Source: Typhlomys cinereus (lineage: Eukaryota > Chordata > Mammalia > Rodentia > Platacanthomyidae). Taken from it: 64,000 nucleotides of DNA. A program made the position numbers and the translations under genes. The DNA lies in the NCBI GenBank assembly GCA_023101885.1, contig JALPQD010000247.1, forward strand, positions 1,751,230-1,815,229, given 5' to 3'. This document shows, piece after piece, positions 12,892 through 24,674 of this stretch. Position 1 is the stretch's first letter. The number at the start of each line of letters is the position of its first letter. The notes beneath the pieces were generated by a model, which worked only from the letters and a program-made list of their open reading frames with translations, had not been told where the DNA came from and did no database searches.

Positions 12892-13087
12892 CTCAATCTC
12901 CTGGTAGGAGTTGTTGATCATGGCTATCAACATGTTGAGCAATACGACCACCATGGTAACATTGTAGACGCCATAGAGAACGTAGCCGATGTTCTCAATG
13001 AATTTGTGGTCATACTTCAGCACCACCGAGATCACTTCAGATAAGCCAAATATGGACCAAAACAAGGTTTTAAAACTTTCTTCAACC
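12892..13087 (-). CDS. Trpc7: Trpc7 exon: pore helix, selectivity filter and S6 (65 aa)
   Basis: This 196-bp exon has a TTGTAG|GGTTG acceptor and a GAG|GTAAGG donor, phase 2 in and phase 0 out. The peptide starts [20 protein letters not shown]: the LFW motif of the TRPC pore helix followed by the filter region SIFGLSE. It continues with [20 protein letters not shown] and S6 ([20 protein letters not shown]), ending YQEIE at the inner gate. These residues line the cation pathway and the intracellular gate, the most conserved part of the family. [10 protein letters not shown] and [10 protein letters not shown] fit TRPC7 better than the TRPC6 sequence as I remember it. No frame break or unusual residue is seen. 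Confidence 0.98.
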
Positions 13088-14887
13088 CTACAAGGAAACA
13101 CACATTTCTTTCATGCATCTTGAATGGTCTCATGTTCTTTAAATGAAAGCTGCCCTTTAATGCACAGGTTTCAGGGGTCCCCCCCCCTCCGGAGCGGAGC
13201 AGAGCAGCCTGGCATTGCCTCTGTTCTGAAATAATGAGCTATTCACATCTCTAAGATGATTTGGAAAGAATCTAAAAGGGCATTCTATTCCTTTTTTTAT
13301 CCAATCTGTTTGTGGGGATTCCCAGCTAAGATACCATTTTTATCTTTCCATAATTAATCAATCATCTAAAATTAAGCATAGGACAGATGTGTGCTCTTGA
13401 ATGCTATCAGTCGTTGAATACACACAGTACCCATGGTAGGCTACAATGCATCTCTTCTCCAGGCAGCCCCACGGGAGCTAGACCAAGCTGGCACTGGTAC
13501 CTAGTACTGCAGGGCACTTGTACTCATGGGGCATCTTGGTGGAAGCCCAGTCACGTAAGTGAAACCCTCTACACACACGTGGATTGCTTAGAACTGAGGG
13601 TGGAAAGTTTGACAAGCTTACATTGTCCCAGATCCAGGTAATGGCTGACATCTGACCCAGAAACTTATTTTGGTGGATTCTGTGCGTGCTGCGAGGACAG
13701 TTTTCTGGAAGTCGTGGACATTGGAAGACTGGCTTTGACCCTTTGAGGCTTTGACTTTATTGGGTACATTGATTTTTTAAGACTGAGGCTTCGTGTATCT
13801 TCTTCTCTTAACTTTATGACTATGATCTTATATCAAGTTTATGGCATAAACTGGTCTTGGTTGGATAGCTTAGCATGTGACTATGTATCTCTTAACATGC
13901 AGTCCAATTCTTTAGTTTGCATCCAAATTCTTGGTACCAATATAAAAAAGATTCTGTTCTTTTCCTCTCCCTCTCTTTTAACATTTTAGGTTTTTGACAC
14001 TCACCCATAAATGACCAAGATGAGCTAAATCTTTAAAAAGCATCCTTTTCTCTCAAGCATTGATATTTATTCAGGAAAATGTACAAAAATGTTAGTATTC
14101 CTCACTGGGGCTAAAACTTTTGCATGAATTTGCAGTTCTCCTAAGTGTGAGCTTGTGGGTGTGTTTGTATGTCTGTGTGTGGGAGCTAGTACACACAGCA
14201 GATGCTTGCTTGGCTCATCCCCTATGCATCCTTGACTCTGTAGAAACTGGTACCTGAAGAAGTGGGTTCGTGTTGTTATTTCTGGCCTTTATTTTTCTAA
14301 CAGCTGTGAGATTAGAACATCTAATTCACTTTGGCATTAGCTTGAAGGGATTCAGTTGTAGGTTTTGAAGCAGTAGCTAGATATACAACCATTAGTGCAG
14401 AGCCCAGTCCCCGAAGCGTTTTGCAAAAGGGAAAGCAATTTCCACACCCTAGATGCAACATTCATTTGTGTGAAAAGATGTCACTTGCCATGTGAACAAT
14501 TCACTGAGATTCTCGCTCCTAGGAAGGGAACAGGATCAGAGAGAACCCTAAATCACTGGATGAGCTCCAAGTCTGAAACTTGAAAGAGTCTGCAAGGTGC
14601 TGATGTCTTGGAAACTGTTCCCTTCCTGGAAGGACCCAGTGTGAAAACACTCACGCACTGGGGAAGGCTGGCAGATAGCCTGAGCCGAGGACCGTAGCTC
14701 ACCCTGAGCAATGTAGAGTGAACAAGACTTATGACCACGATGTTTTACCCAATTTCACCTTCCATTGCTTACCTGAATCACCCCACAGACCTTTGAGTAG
14801 CACAAAAGAAGTTAGCAATTGTGGAACACATGGATACCAACCTCTAGATTGTCATTAGGAAAAAAAAATGGGCATTTGAAAAAAACA

Positions 14888-15120
14888 TTTATTTACTTAC
14901 ATGTGTCTCTGTGTATCAGAGGGCACTGTGTATGCCTGTGGAGGCCTAAGGGTGTCTTTGGGAATCATCTGGATTGCTTCCATCTCCTCTTTGCTTTGCT
15001 CTGGAGTTTCTCTGCCTCCACCTTCCTGGACAGGCTGCTTTTACATGGGATCCCGAATCTGAACTCAGGACCTTCTGCTTTTAGAGGCAGAATCTTAACT
15101 CCTGGATCATCTCTCTGCCC
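14888..15120 (-). repeat. tRNA-derived SINE, window-recurrent family (copy 1)
   Basis: Minus-strand copy of the family best seen at 36541-36820. Shared blocks: 'tgcctgtggaggcctaaggg', 'tttgctttgctctggagttt', 'gatcccgaatctgaactcag', ending at the inverse head 'aactcctggatcatctctct'. Somewhat diverged. Confidence 0.8.
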
Positions 15121-15999
15121 CCCTCCCCTTACCTCTCCCGCTTTAAATTTGCTTTTTACAGGATTTTCACCTCTGAACCCTCCTCAGTCTATGTCAGCAA
15201 TCAGAAGGAGGCAGAGCTGGCCCATTAAACAGTATGTATTTAGAAAAAGTGTATTTATCATGTAATCTCTAAATTGGTGCCTCAGCTCTATGCCCGACCC
15301 CCTGGCTGAGGACAGTCACTAGTGCACACTTGTTTTGCATCCGCTCTATAGTTGAAGGATTGGCCTTTGTACTTAGACTCGACATGATCTCTAGGATCTA
15401 ATTATAAGAAGCCCAAACTCACCAGAATTGCCAGAGTCAAAGCTGCCCTCCAGAGTAATTGTCATTGGCACGTGACTGACCACCAAAGGGTCTTAGCCAA
15501 ACTATGCAGTGATCTCTGCCAAGGTCTTTAGAGACAGTATCTTTGACTAAAATGCATTGTGTCAACAAAGTCCTATTTTAGAGAAAAGATGGGTCGATTG
15601 GCTTAAATCACAGAGGATGGTCAGACTTACCATGCTTCTTGGCATGAACATTCAGTATCCTAACTGAAGATTAATTTGTTACTGCTATTTTTGGAAGATG
15701 AGGCCTTATTGGATGATTGATGCCCTATTAGCTGGGCTAAGTTGTGATCAACACAATACCTATAGCTCACAAAAATAACTAGAAACATTCTGATTGGAAT
15801 TGAAGAGCTAAATGCTAAAAAATTAGATGATCAAAAACTAGAATACAAAGTTGATGAGTATTTACCATATGATCGTGGCCTAGAGGATGACTGAAGCTAC
15901 AAAATTTGAAACAAAACTTAGCTTGTTTACGTCAAAAGTTCTGTAGGTAAAAGCTTGAGGGGAAAAACATGTGTGTTTGTAAATATTAAGCAGATGGAT

Positions 16000-16140
16000 T
16001 CATTACTTTTCCTGTTGCTATGACTAAATGTGCAATGTGCCTGGAGGTAGGAAGATTTATTTTTGTTCATGATTGAAGAAGGTAGACTCATTTTGGTGGG
16101 CAGCTCATGGTGGCTGTGAGACGGACACGCACAGGGAATA
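16000..16140 (+). repeat. Possible old rodent L1 3'-end fragment
   Basis: 'ttacttttcctgttgctatg' and 'tttatttttgttcatgattg' recall an Lx-type L1 3' region. Only short blocks match from memory. Confidence 0.35.
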
Positions 16141-17054
16141 GCTTAGGAATCCTTATTTAGTTTGCGCTAAATACTGACTGCTTCCCTCCCACTTCTTATA
16201 GAGCATTTGGCAGCCTAGGCCCTTTACCTGCACGTGCTATGCTACACATTTCTTTTTGAATAATGCACCTAACCACCCTACCTGCACTGTACCACATGTA
16301 GACCCTTCTGTAAACGATGAAAGAGGACTCCCCTCCCCCCGGTGATCATCAAATTTATTTTCTATTCTAAAGGATTTGCAATACCTCCAGACAGAAGAAC
16401 AGGAGAGTCGATTTGGCCTTAACTGGTTTTGGGTCATCATGTGCAGTAGGGTAAACTGTGTTCTTCAAGTAAATTTCTAGGGAAAAATCCTCTATCTATC
16501 ATCTCATGCTTATTCATGACTGGGCGTGCATATGATTAAAATTAATGCATTTTAAAAAGGTTCATGCACAATAGAAAAAGTGATTAGATGACCTAATCCT
16601 TCAACCAAAATATAGAACACTCAAATTGGACCCCTTAGCAATTAGCCCTCTCTTCTTTTATACCTTACTAAAAAGACTCCAGGCAACAACCTGGGGCCCC
16701 TGATTATCTTTACTCATTTGGACTGCAGTGTATGCCGGTTTCACCATCACTTGATTCTGAGCAAAGGTTTTCTTCACTACTTTTACGAACCTGTATGGGC
16801 TTTTATTTCATTCCTGAATAGAGGTCGAAGAGCCTGGAAACACTCAACATAGACCCCCAACTACAGGTAACAGCTGGAGCTGCTCCAGCTGTGGCGACAG
16901 GAGAGTGAGATTGCTCGCTCACATTTAGCAAACTAGGAAACAAACCAAGGTCTCAGGTGGAACCCAGACCAGGCCATGCCACACAAGGCCAATCCCAGTG
17001 ACTCACTTCTTCCAGCTAGTCCTCGCCTCCTAAGGGGTTCATACCAGCCCCCAA

Positions 17055-17136
17055 ACAGTGCCCTCAGTTGAAGATCGAGTATTTGAACACATGCAACAGT
17101 GTCCTCAGTTGATGATTAAGTATTTGAACACGTGGG
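17055..17136. repeat. Two-copy 41-bp tandem repeat
   Basis: The unit ACAGTGCCCTCAGTTGAAGA... is repeated at 17096 with 41-bp spacing and a few changes. Each unit ends in an E-box, CACATG in the first and CACGTG in the second. Confidence 0.85.
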
Positions 17137-17194
17137 TAAGGGTCTATGGAGACACTTAAACTCAAACAATACAGCCGCTAGTGGATAATGTTTT

Positions 17195-17325
17195 GGAACT
17201 CATTTCATTTAGCGCAGGCTGGCTTCAAACTCACTATGTAGCTAATGCTAGCCTTAAACTCCTGATTCTACTGCCCTCACCTTCTGAGTTCCGGGGTCAC
17301 AGTTTTATGTCACTACATTCAACTA
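17195..17325 (-). repeat. B1-like SINE (minus strand)
   Basis: 'gcgcaggctggcttcaaact', 'cactatgtagctaatgctag' and 'ccttctgagttccggggtca' correspond to inverse B1. Confidence 0.75.
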
Positions 17326-17662
17326 TATAAAGAGCTTTTATAAACCAAAATGGAAATAATTCACATCCTAGTAGAAAAATAAAAGGAATGAGGGGGACTT
17401 CACACTTTTTGTGGCGACGAGAGTGTCACAGTCGGCACGAGGCGCCTTGCTGCTCTCATCTAGCTCTCACTGCCCCCAGTGACAAGAGATGCGTTTCCTT
17501 GACCTTGGAAGCTTACAGTAATGTGCTGGAAAGATGGCTGCTTCCACAAAAGAGTAAATGAACCATTACTGATCACAAGCGGTTCTGCTCTGGAGCTGAC
17601 CCTAGTGTCTTGTGAAACTTGCCTCTCACTGAGTCGTGTATAGGTCACCATCCACTGTGTGG

Positions 17663-17795
17663 TTTTTTAATTTATTGAAGGTAAGGCTTCATCTTGTAGC
17701 CTAGGCTGGCCCAAAACTAAGTAAACCAGGCTGGCCTCAAGTTTGTGGCATTCCTCTTGTGCGCCAGAACTATTGTAAGCCTCCATGCCTTGCTT
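17663..17795 (-). repeat. B1-like SINE (minus strand)
   Basis: 'gtagcctaggctggcccaaa' and 'aaccaggctggcctcaagtt' with 'gtaagcctccatgcct' follow inverse B1. Confidence 0.75.
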
Positions 17796-18124
17796 ATTGT
17801 TTGTGACCTATAGGAGCGGTAGAACCCAGGGCAGGGGCAGAAGGCCCATGACTGGGAGATATAGGAAGAGAATATCTTGAAATTGGCCTCACTGGCATTT
17901 ACCATGAAGACTCTTATCTCATAAAAAGCTTTTTCAAGGCAATTCTGAAGTTCCTTACTGATAGAGAAGGTAACTGTTCTCTACCACCTGGCTATAGAAT
18001 TTACCAGAGTCCTTCAGCTACATCGATCACAGAGGTAACTGAAGGAGAGCAGGGGAGTGTGTCTGGGTTCGTATCTACCCAACACCATGAACTGAAGTGT
18101 GTTTGAACACGTGGCAAGTCCTGT

Positions 18125-18310
18125 AGGAGCCTCAGTTTGTTCATCTATGAAGAGGGCATAATGGCTCCTTATTGATCAGTTTCTAGGGAGAGTAAATGAG
18201 CAATCCATGCAAAATATATAGTTTGAGCTCAATAAGTGCTTGCTTTTCGATTCATTTATTTGCTTATTAAACTTCAACTATGTGCCAGGCCTATAGCAGG
18301 TGATGAGGAT
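18125..18310 (+). repeat. MIR followed by L2/MIR-like fragment
   Basis: 'gcctcagtttgttcatctat' is the MIR core. 'gagctcaataagtgcttgct' ends it, and 'aactatgtgccaggcctata' follows as an L2/MIR3-type segment. Confidence 0.7.
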
Positions 18311-19479
18311 ACAGAAAAAAAAAATGTTTCCATCTAAAAGAAATCCTAACAAGGCAAGAGAATGCTATTGAGTGGTCAGCAAGTGGCCCTATACCTGGCC
18401 AGTAGTGAGTGCCCAGGGCCCCATCAACACCATCCAGAACTGAATTAGGTAATCATTCAGTTGCTTATTGATTTCCTTGAACAAGTCTCATTTTCCTTTC
18501 TGTCTGCAGAGATCATCACAAACCCTCGACTTCATGCAAATTTTTTTCTCTGATTCACAGCCCGGGCTTCTCCACTTTCTTTTTCTCTGGCCTCTTGACT
18601 TGCCTTGAAAGGGACTGAAGTTTTGTCAATAGGCCACCCTGGCAGGAGAAGTGCTCCTAATGAAGTCAAAGCAGCGAGTACCTGCGAGCGATGCTGAATA
18701 GACCATGATTCACCCTTCTCTCCCTGGGCGGGGGTGTATGTGGGAAGACTGGGGCTGATCTGTCATGCAGAAAGCCAGCCGGGACAAGGTAATCAGTTCT
18801 CTACCAGGTCTGTCTCGCCTGAATAATGAGGCTTTAATCACAGGTTTCCTGAAGAGGCAGTGTGTACAGGCCTTGGAGAACAAACTGATCAACAAGGCGA
18901 GGGTTCAGGGCGATTGTTATGAAAATTGCTGCTTCTTCAGAATGCCTCTCCCTCCCTCCCTCCTTTCCACTAACAATTCAGTTCAGTTACCTACCCAAAT
19001 GTGCAGATAGCAGGCTAAAATTAAGCAGGAGGATCAGATCTCAAAGGGCTGTTCCTCGAGTTCAGAAGACAATAGCTGTGCCCTGCTAGAGTTCTGCCAA
19101 AGGAGAAGCAACACCCGCCTGGCATCTAGGCGGGGCGATGGAGGAAGGTGCTTGCAATGGAGAAAGATACGTGTTGGAGGGCTGTGCTTCTCCAGAGGAC
19201 GAAGGAAATCACCAGTCTCTAGGAGGCTCAGAGGAGACAGTCAAATGCTTCAAGCAGGTTGAACCCTTGCCAGGCCCCCCCACAAGGTCCTCTCTTCTGA
19301 ATCACCTCCTGGTTCTATCTTGGGCCCTAAATAAGAAGTTTGATGTAGAAAGTCTAGAAGAAAGGAGGAGTCTGGATCAAACAGAACGAGGTCACACACA
19401 AGGGGCATGTGCAGGAGTGGGGGGACGCGTGTTTTGACTACCTGTGCTCCGATCCGTGTGCGGACAACTGATAGGTGGG

Positions 19480-19660
19480 TCAGAGCTCAGGTTCCCAAGC
19501 CAGACAGACCTGAGTTGGACTTGATTTCATGTTTTCAGCCAAAAAAACTTAGGCTGCTTAGACCTCTGTTGTGCCAGTCATAAAATGGGAAAGCAGCAAA
19601 CTACTTCACAGGGCTGTGAGGACCAAGTGAATTAGCACATGTTTGTGTCTGTTTGCTCCA
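19480..19660 (+). repeat. MIR element
   Basis: 'agccagacagacctgagttg', 'tcataaaatgggaaagcagc' and 'agggctgtgaggaccaagtg' are in MIR order. Confidence 0.75.
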
Positions 19661-20007
19661 GACCAATTGATCCATAAGTGTTAGTGATTTTACTATTTGT
19701 TTTTTTAAAAACAAAACAACTTTTTTTTTTTTCAAATGCAATAGGCTAGCATCTGGATGAAAATTTTTTCAAACGTAAAATTAATTCTCAAGTAAAATTC
19801 AGACCCCACCTCAGCACTGCTCCCTGCTGGATAATCCAGCTTCCTGGCACTTCAAAGGAAGAGAATTTAAATTTTACTTCCCAACCTTGACGTTTCCTCC
19901 CTGGCAGAGGGCTGCAGTGTGAGAGCACGTTGAGGGCTGAGGTTCTGCTCAAGAACGCACCATGAAAACAATGCCCAAAGGGGCATATCTTTCTCTTCCC
20001 TTACAAC

Positions 20008-20095
20008 TTGGCCTGAAAATGTAGCTCAGTGGCAGAGCTCTGGTCTAGCATGCATGAGGCTGTAGGTTCAGTCCCGAGACCAGCAAAGCAAGGAC
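20008..20095 (+). repeat. ID-like SINE
   Basis: 'aatgtagctcagtggcagag' (box A) and 'gtaggttcagtcccgagacc' (box B region) give the tRNA-Ala-like ID structure. Too diverged and without a tRNA fold to be a gene. Confidence 0.75.
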
Positions 20096-21189
20096 ATCAG
20101 TGGTCTCTCTGCTGCTCTAGAGATTCAAAGGTATCAGGCTTTAAAAGTTCATGTCATGAATAAGCATAAGGAATGTATATAAATAAACAGCACATAACAA
20201 GAGAATGTTGGTTGTAACAAGTATAATTATTCTCCTAAAATACCCTAGGAAAAGTCTGTATTTTTTTCTATCACTTATTAGACTGAGAAGCAAAGATAAG
20301 AACTTGTTGTTCTCTTTTGTGACACCTTAATGCTACCTAGTTACTCACTCTGGCCCTGAACGGCGCCCCGTTTCGGACCTGCACCTCCTCCACCAAGCCT
20401 TAGAGTGCCTTTATGCTCCCCAAGAAGCGGGTTTGATAACTCTCTCATCCACTAAGACGACCTGCACCTGTCGTGAAGTGGTGAGATGCCAGGTGGAGCT
20501 GACAGCTTTAGAAATGTGATCAAGTATGGCGATAAAACGGAGGTGCCCGTGCTTCACACTCGCTGGGGCCCTGGGTAACATCCGAGCAGCGGGACAGGCT
20601 GATTCCCTCCCAGCTTGTCCACTCGCGTGTGCGTTTTGCATTCACCACACAGAGAAAGCAGCGGCAGGCCAAGATCCCGTGTGCCACAGGGAAACTTTTC
20701 CTGGTTTCTCATAATGGACCACTGGTTTTGGTGAGCTTTGGTTGGCCCATAGGACCCAGGCTTGCTGTCTCCACACTATCTCCACACACAGGGTCTCCTA
20801 CAGAGCCTCCCAGGGACCAGCTCACTTCCCTTGGGAGCTATCTCAATCTGTCTTGCAAGATACTCCATCTGTCTGTAAGTATGTCTCCTTCCCTCACCAC
20901 CAAATCTGCAGAACCACACTTAGGCTGAGTTTGAGCCTTGACTAGACCTTCTGCTACCAACAACCACAGCCTCCTTTCAAAGGGCAGTTCTGAATATGCT
21001 TTTCTTGTTTTAAAGAGCCTTAGTTGAGATTCTAACAACCTAGCAGGACCGAAAAAGTCCTTTCTAATTCAGCTCCTTTGGATTCTGGTTTAATGCTTTT
21101 TCCATCTCCCTGAGCTCTTGCCTGCTTGTAGTTCTTTAAAAAAAGCTCTGTATTGATGGCACGACCCTTCTAGCTATTTCAGAATCCCC

Positions 21190-21440
21190 ACAGGGCCACC
21201 TCTTCCATGAAGCCTGCCCTGACCTTATTAGGTAGAGTCTAGCATTTCCTCCTTGTTGCTGCCCAAACATCTTCTAGCATAATCACATCCCGCCATGACT
21301 GCTGTTTATCCCCCACCCTGCTCAGCCCCCTTCTCTATGAGTTTCCTAAGAGCAAAAGAATCTCTTATTACCTTGTAGGTGCTGCTGCATGAGTGTGGAC
21401 TGGATGCCTGAGCACACTGACAGCTGGGACTGTCCCACCA
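21190..21440 (+). repeat. L2 LINE 3'-region remnant
   Basis: 'cacctcttccatgaagcctg' followed by 'ccctgacc' is the typical L2 ORF2-end segment (CTCC...GAAGCC...CCTGACCACC). Continues with a diverged L2 3' region. Confidence 0.6.
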
Positions 21441-22794
21441 ATAACCTTTAGGATCTGGCAACCACAGGAAAGCAGGGACACCCTCCATCTAAAACACGTG
21501 AGCACAGGGGTCACAGTCTTGTTAATTTCAGGCCGGCAGGTGGAGGATGGGCTTGAATTTCTGAGAAGCTGGGCTCAGATCCAATCCTGACCCTGTGATC
21601 TCTAGCGAGCCCAGCGCTGCTCTGAGCACCACTTTCCTGTCTGCCATTTTGCAATGTCTGTTAAATGAAATGCGTCGCTGTGAGTTGTGGTGCAAGGTGT
21701 GGCGTCCCTCACTATTCCTGTCTCTTACTGCTTGCAAGAGGACTGTTAAGATCCTGGATTTCAGTTTGGGGTTGGAGTACCCAAGGCTCAGCCTCTAGGC
21801 TTGGAGGTCTTTGGGAGCAGGGTGGGCAGCAGTCCCCAGATGAGATGGGTGAGTATAGCAGCCTGCAGGGTCTTCTTCCTCTCCTCCTCTGCTCCAGAAG
21901 CCCTCAGGATCACTAGAAGGACAAGCTGGCTTGTTTTCTATGACCTGGACAGCTTGGGAGGCAGTGGTTCAGTGCCTAACGGTCCTGAAGGTTGGGGGGG
22001 GGCACATCTGAATCCCTCCCATGTACGGTGGAAGTTTTTTTTCTTTTTTTTAACTAACCGTCTGGAAAACAGAAGCTTCTAATTTTGCTCAGCACTTCTA
22101 AAGTTGCTTCCATTAAAAATAATTCCCGGGGAGAGAGAACAGTCTCAGCAGAGGTGCAGGTTTTGATTAGAAGAGTATCGCTCAGCTGTGCTGTGAAGCT
22201 GCCACCTCTATAACAGCCTATAGAAAAGGTTAGCTAAGGCCATTTAGTTGAGAGTCAAGAAACCATCTTTAATCTCCAAATGACAAAGTGGAGAGAGCCA
22301 AGTTCCTCGCAGGCGAGGAGGTGGCCCTTCACGTGTTCCGACAGCCCTCTGCTTTTGTGCTCTGGTTCATTCACTGCTCTGGTCCCTTCTGTCTTTGTGT
22401 AGGTGTGGTCATGTGTTGAAGCATGATGTTTCTGTCTGTGATGGCGGTATAGGGTGTAGGTGGCTGGAGGCTGTGTTCTCTAGGGTCATGCAAGTCTGCT
22501 ATAGGGTGTCCTCACAATGACCAAGTAGCACAGTGCTGCAGTTCTCTGGGCATATTCTCCTCCACTCGCACATGGTCATGCAAGGAAGGCATGCCTTTTC
22601 TACATATTTTCATCCATCTGTGAGTGAAGCACTTTTCATCTTTGTTTTTCTAGCTCTGGAACAAGAGTGCTGAGATGCCAGTGTTTTCAAAGAAGCACTA
22701 CTCAGAATGTCCTAACTTTATGGAATGTGTGGATTTCAAAGTTGGCGGTAAAACCTATTTCCAAAAAAGCAAATCCCAGTTTTCTAAAATATAA

Positions 22795-22930
22795 AATACA
22801 AATAATGTATAATATAAAAGTATACAATATAACATAAATATAAAGGTATACAATATAAAATATAACAGTATATTTCATATAAATATATAGAATAATATAG
22901 AATATAAATAATATAGAATATAAAAAGGTG
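22795..22930. repeat. AT-rich low-complexity (TATAAAATA-type) tract
   Basis: Almost pure A/T with irregular repeats of ATATAAAATATAA-like units over about 135 bp. It produces spurious Tyr/Ile-rich frames on the minus strand. Confidence 0.9.
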
Positions 22931-22935
22931 CTTTT

Positions 22936-23014
22936 ATATGGGATCTGGGATTTCAACTCAGGTCTTTCTACTTGCTAAGAAGAGGATTAACCCCTGAGCT
23001 ATCTTTCCAGCTCC
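22936..23014 (-). repeat. B2-type SINE head remnant
   Basis: 'gatctgggatttcaactcag' and 'aacccctgagctatctttcc' are the inverse of the tRNA-like head of the window-recurrent SINE family. Confidence 0.7.
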
Positions 23015-23024
23015 ACATATTTTT

Positions 23025-23053
23025 GTATTATTATTATTATTATTATTATTATT
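23025..23053. repeat. (ATT)n microsatellite
   Basis: Nine to ten ATT units directly after the SINE head remnant. Confidence 0.9.
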
Positions 23054-23059
23054 TTATCC

Positions 23060-23220
23060 TATAGACCAACACTACCTGAATCAGAATCCTACAGTGCCTT
23101 GTAAATGTAGAGTTCTAGGCTCAGTCCTGAAGCTACTATAATTTGCTGCCAAGAGGTGAGGTCTAGGAACCACCAGGTTTAGTTAGATTTTTTCCCAGGT
23201 GACTCTGATATGGTAAGCTT
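23060..23220. mobile_element. MER5-like hAT DNA transposon remnant
   Basis: 'cactacctgaatcagaatcc' and 'cccaggtgactctgatatgg' resemble the internal and terminal parts of MER5A-type non-autonomous hAT elements. Assigned from memory of the family. Confidence 0.45.
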
Positions 23221-23383
23221 AGGAGCACAGGGAAATTGTTTCCTGGCAGGTTCATTTGTTATTTGGGGTCTGGAACCTAATTTTGTTAACTAGTAACAAG
23301 AATAGTGCAGTACTGGAAAATTTCTGGAAGATGCTCTCAATTTTGCTTAAAAAATGAGAATCTTCTGTTTCTATATTTTTTAT

Positions 23384-23412
23384 CATTTTCAATAAAACTT
23401 CTCAAATGTTTT
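23384..23412. repeat. 29-bp direct repeat, copy 1
   Basis: Identical to 24571-24599, with weaker similarity extending about 20 bp to the left. It begins CATTTTCAATAAAACTTCTC. Confidence 0.9.
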
Positions 23413-23784
23413 GAAAGAATATGCACTGTCAGTGAGAACAATATGAAAAGATGGTTTGAACTTAGAATTTTCTTAAGCTCTCTAAAAGGAGATGTGTGTT
23501 TGGGCGATTTTTCTTTCTTCCTCATTTGTGCTTTAGATCACTTTGATTTTGTACTCTGAGAACATAAAACTGGTCTGCAAGATTCCTCTTCCTTCCTTTT
23601 GGCTATTTCCAGTTTTAATAAGAGTGGCCGTCATGAGCTGCCAGAGCTGTGCTATCTGTCACGTCGGGACAGATCCCTGCTCACTAACCAGGGACCTCGG
23701 CACACATGTTCCTGCAGGGAAAGATTACCCTAGTTCACCCCCATGCATGAATAAGCACCCACCGTGAACAGCCTTAACTGTGAT

Positions 23785-23950
23785 CCATGGTCCTCAAACC
23801 ATACCAGAATCACCTGGAAAAAAAACAATCTAAACCTGGGAGTTCCTAGACCTCACCTCTTAGCATCCAATTACAGTACTTCCAGGATTGAACCTCGTAG
23901 GCACTGTGGGATTCTGATTCAGGTAGTGTTAGGCTATCGGGTACCTAATA
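23785..23950. mobile_element. MER5-like hAT DNA transposon remnant
   Basis: 'ggtcctcaaaccataccaga' and 'atcacctggaa' near the left end, and 'gggattctgattcaggtagt' near the right end, follow the MER5A layout. Confidence 0.6.
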
Positions 23951-24224
23951 ATAACAGTAATTATTATAACAGTAAATAATAACAGTAACAGGGGGCCCCT
24001 GTCACAGAAGCGTCTGTGTAAAACAGCCCAGAACTCTGAGAGAAGCCTTGGTTCTGAAGTGGAAGGAGGTCGAGGACTTGGGAACTGCTCATAGAATTTG
24101 ACTCTTGGACTCGCGTCTGCTGAATCTGCCCCTATTTAATGGTTTGTCTTGATCCACCAGCCTGCATGGTCTGAAATGCCACTAATGAGATTCAGTGTAC
24201 CAAACGCCTTGCTTTTGAAGTGCA

Positions 24225-24450
24225 CAGAAGCTCGTGTATGTGTGTGTAGGTGCATGTGTGTGCATGTGTGCATAAAGGTCAGAACACAGCCTTAGGTGCC
24301 TTTACGAGGAACTGTCCGCTTTGGTTTTTGAGATGAGTTTTCTCATGGGGATGAGGGCTGCCAGTTATACTAGACTGGCCGGTCAATTCTCCTGTCTCTG
24401 CCTCCCAGCTCTGGAACTGTAAGTGTGTGCCACCATGCCTGACCTTTTGT
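24225..24450 (-). repeat. B3-like SINE (minus strand)
   Basis: 'ggtttttgagatgagttttc', 'agactggccggtcaattctc' and 'ctgtctctgcctcccagctc' are the inverse of B3 and share its order. Confidence 0.75.
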
Positions 24451-24570
24451 GTGTGGGTCTTCATGTGGATGAGTTATCTCTTCCGTCAAAGAACATTTAA
24501 AAAAATATTGTGCGTGTGTGCGTGTGTGCCTGCAGGGTCATAAGGGTATTATCTGCTTCTGTATTTTTAA

Positions 24571-24599
24571 CATTTTCAATAAAACTTCTCAAATGTTTT
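24571..24599. repeat. 29-bp direct repeat, copy 2
   Basis: Second copy of the repeat at 23384-23412, 1.19 kb away in the same orientation. Confidence 0.9.
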
Positions 24600-24641
24600 A
24601 TCCTGAATTGGCTGGATTCATGTAGGCCTGACTTTGTGGGT

Positions 24642-24674
24642 CGGGCTGTCATGAGCGAGCCGGGCTGTCATGAG
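24642..24674. repeat. Short tandem duplication of CGGGCTGTCATGAG
   Basis: A 14-bp unit occurs twice with 19-bp spacing (24642-24655 and 24661-24674). Confidence 0.9.

Noticed and set aside
20008..20095. tRNA gene
   Set aside because: Only box A/B-like blocks of an ID SINE are present; the cloverleaf pairing is lost.
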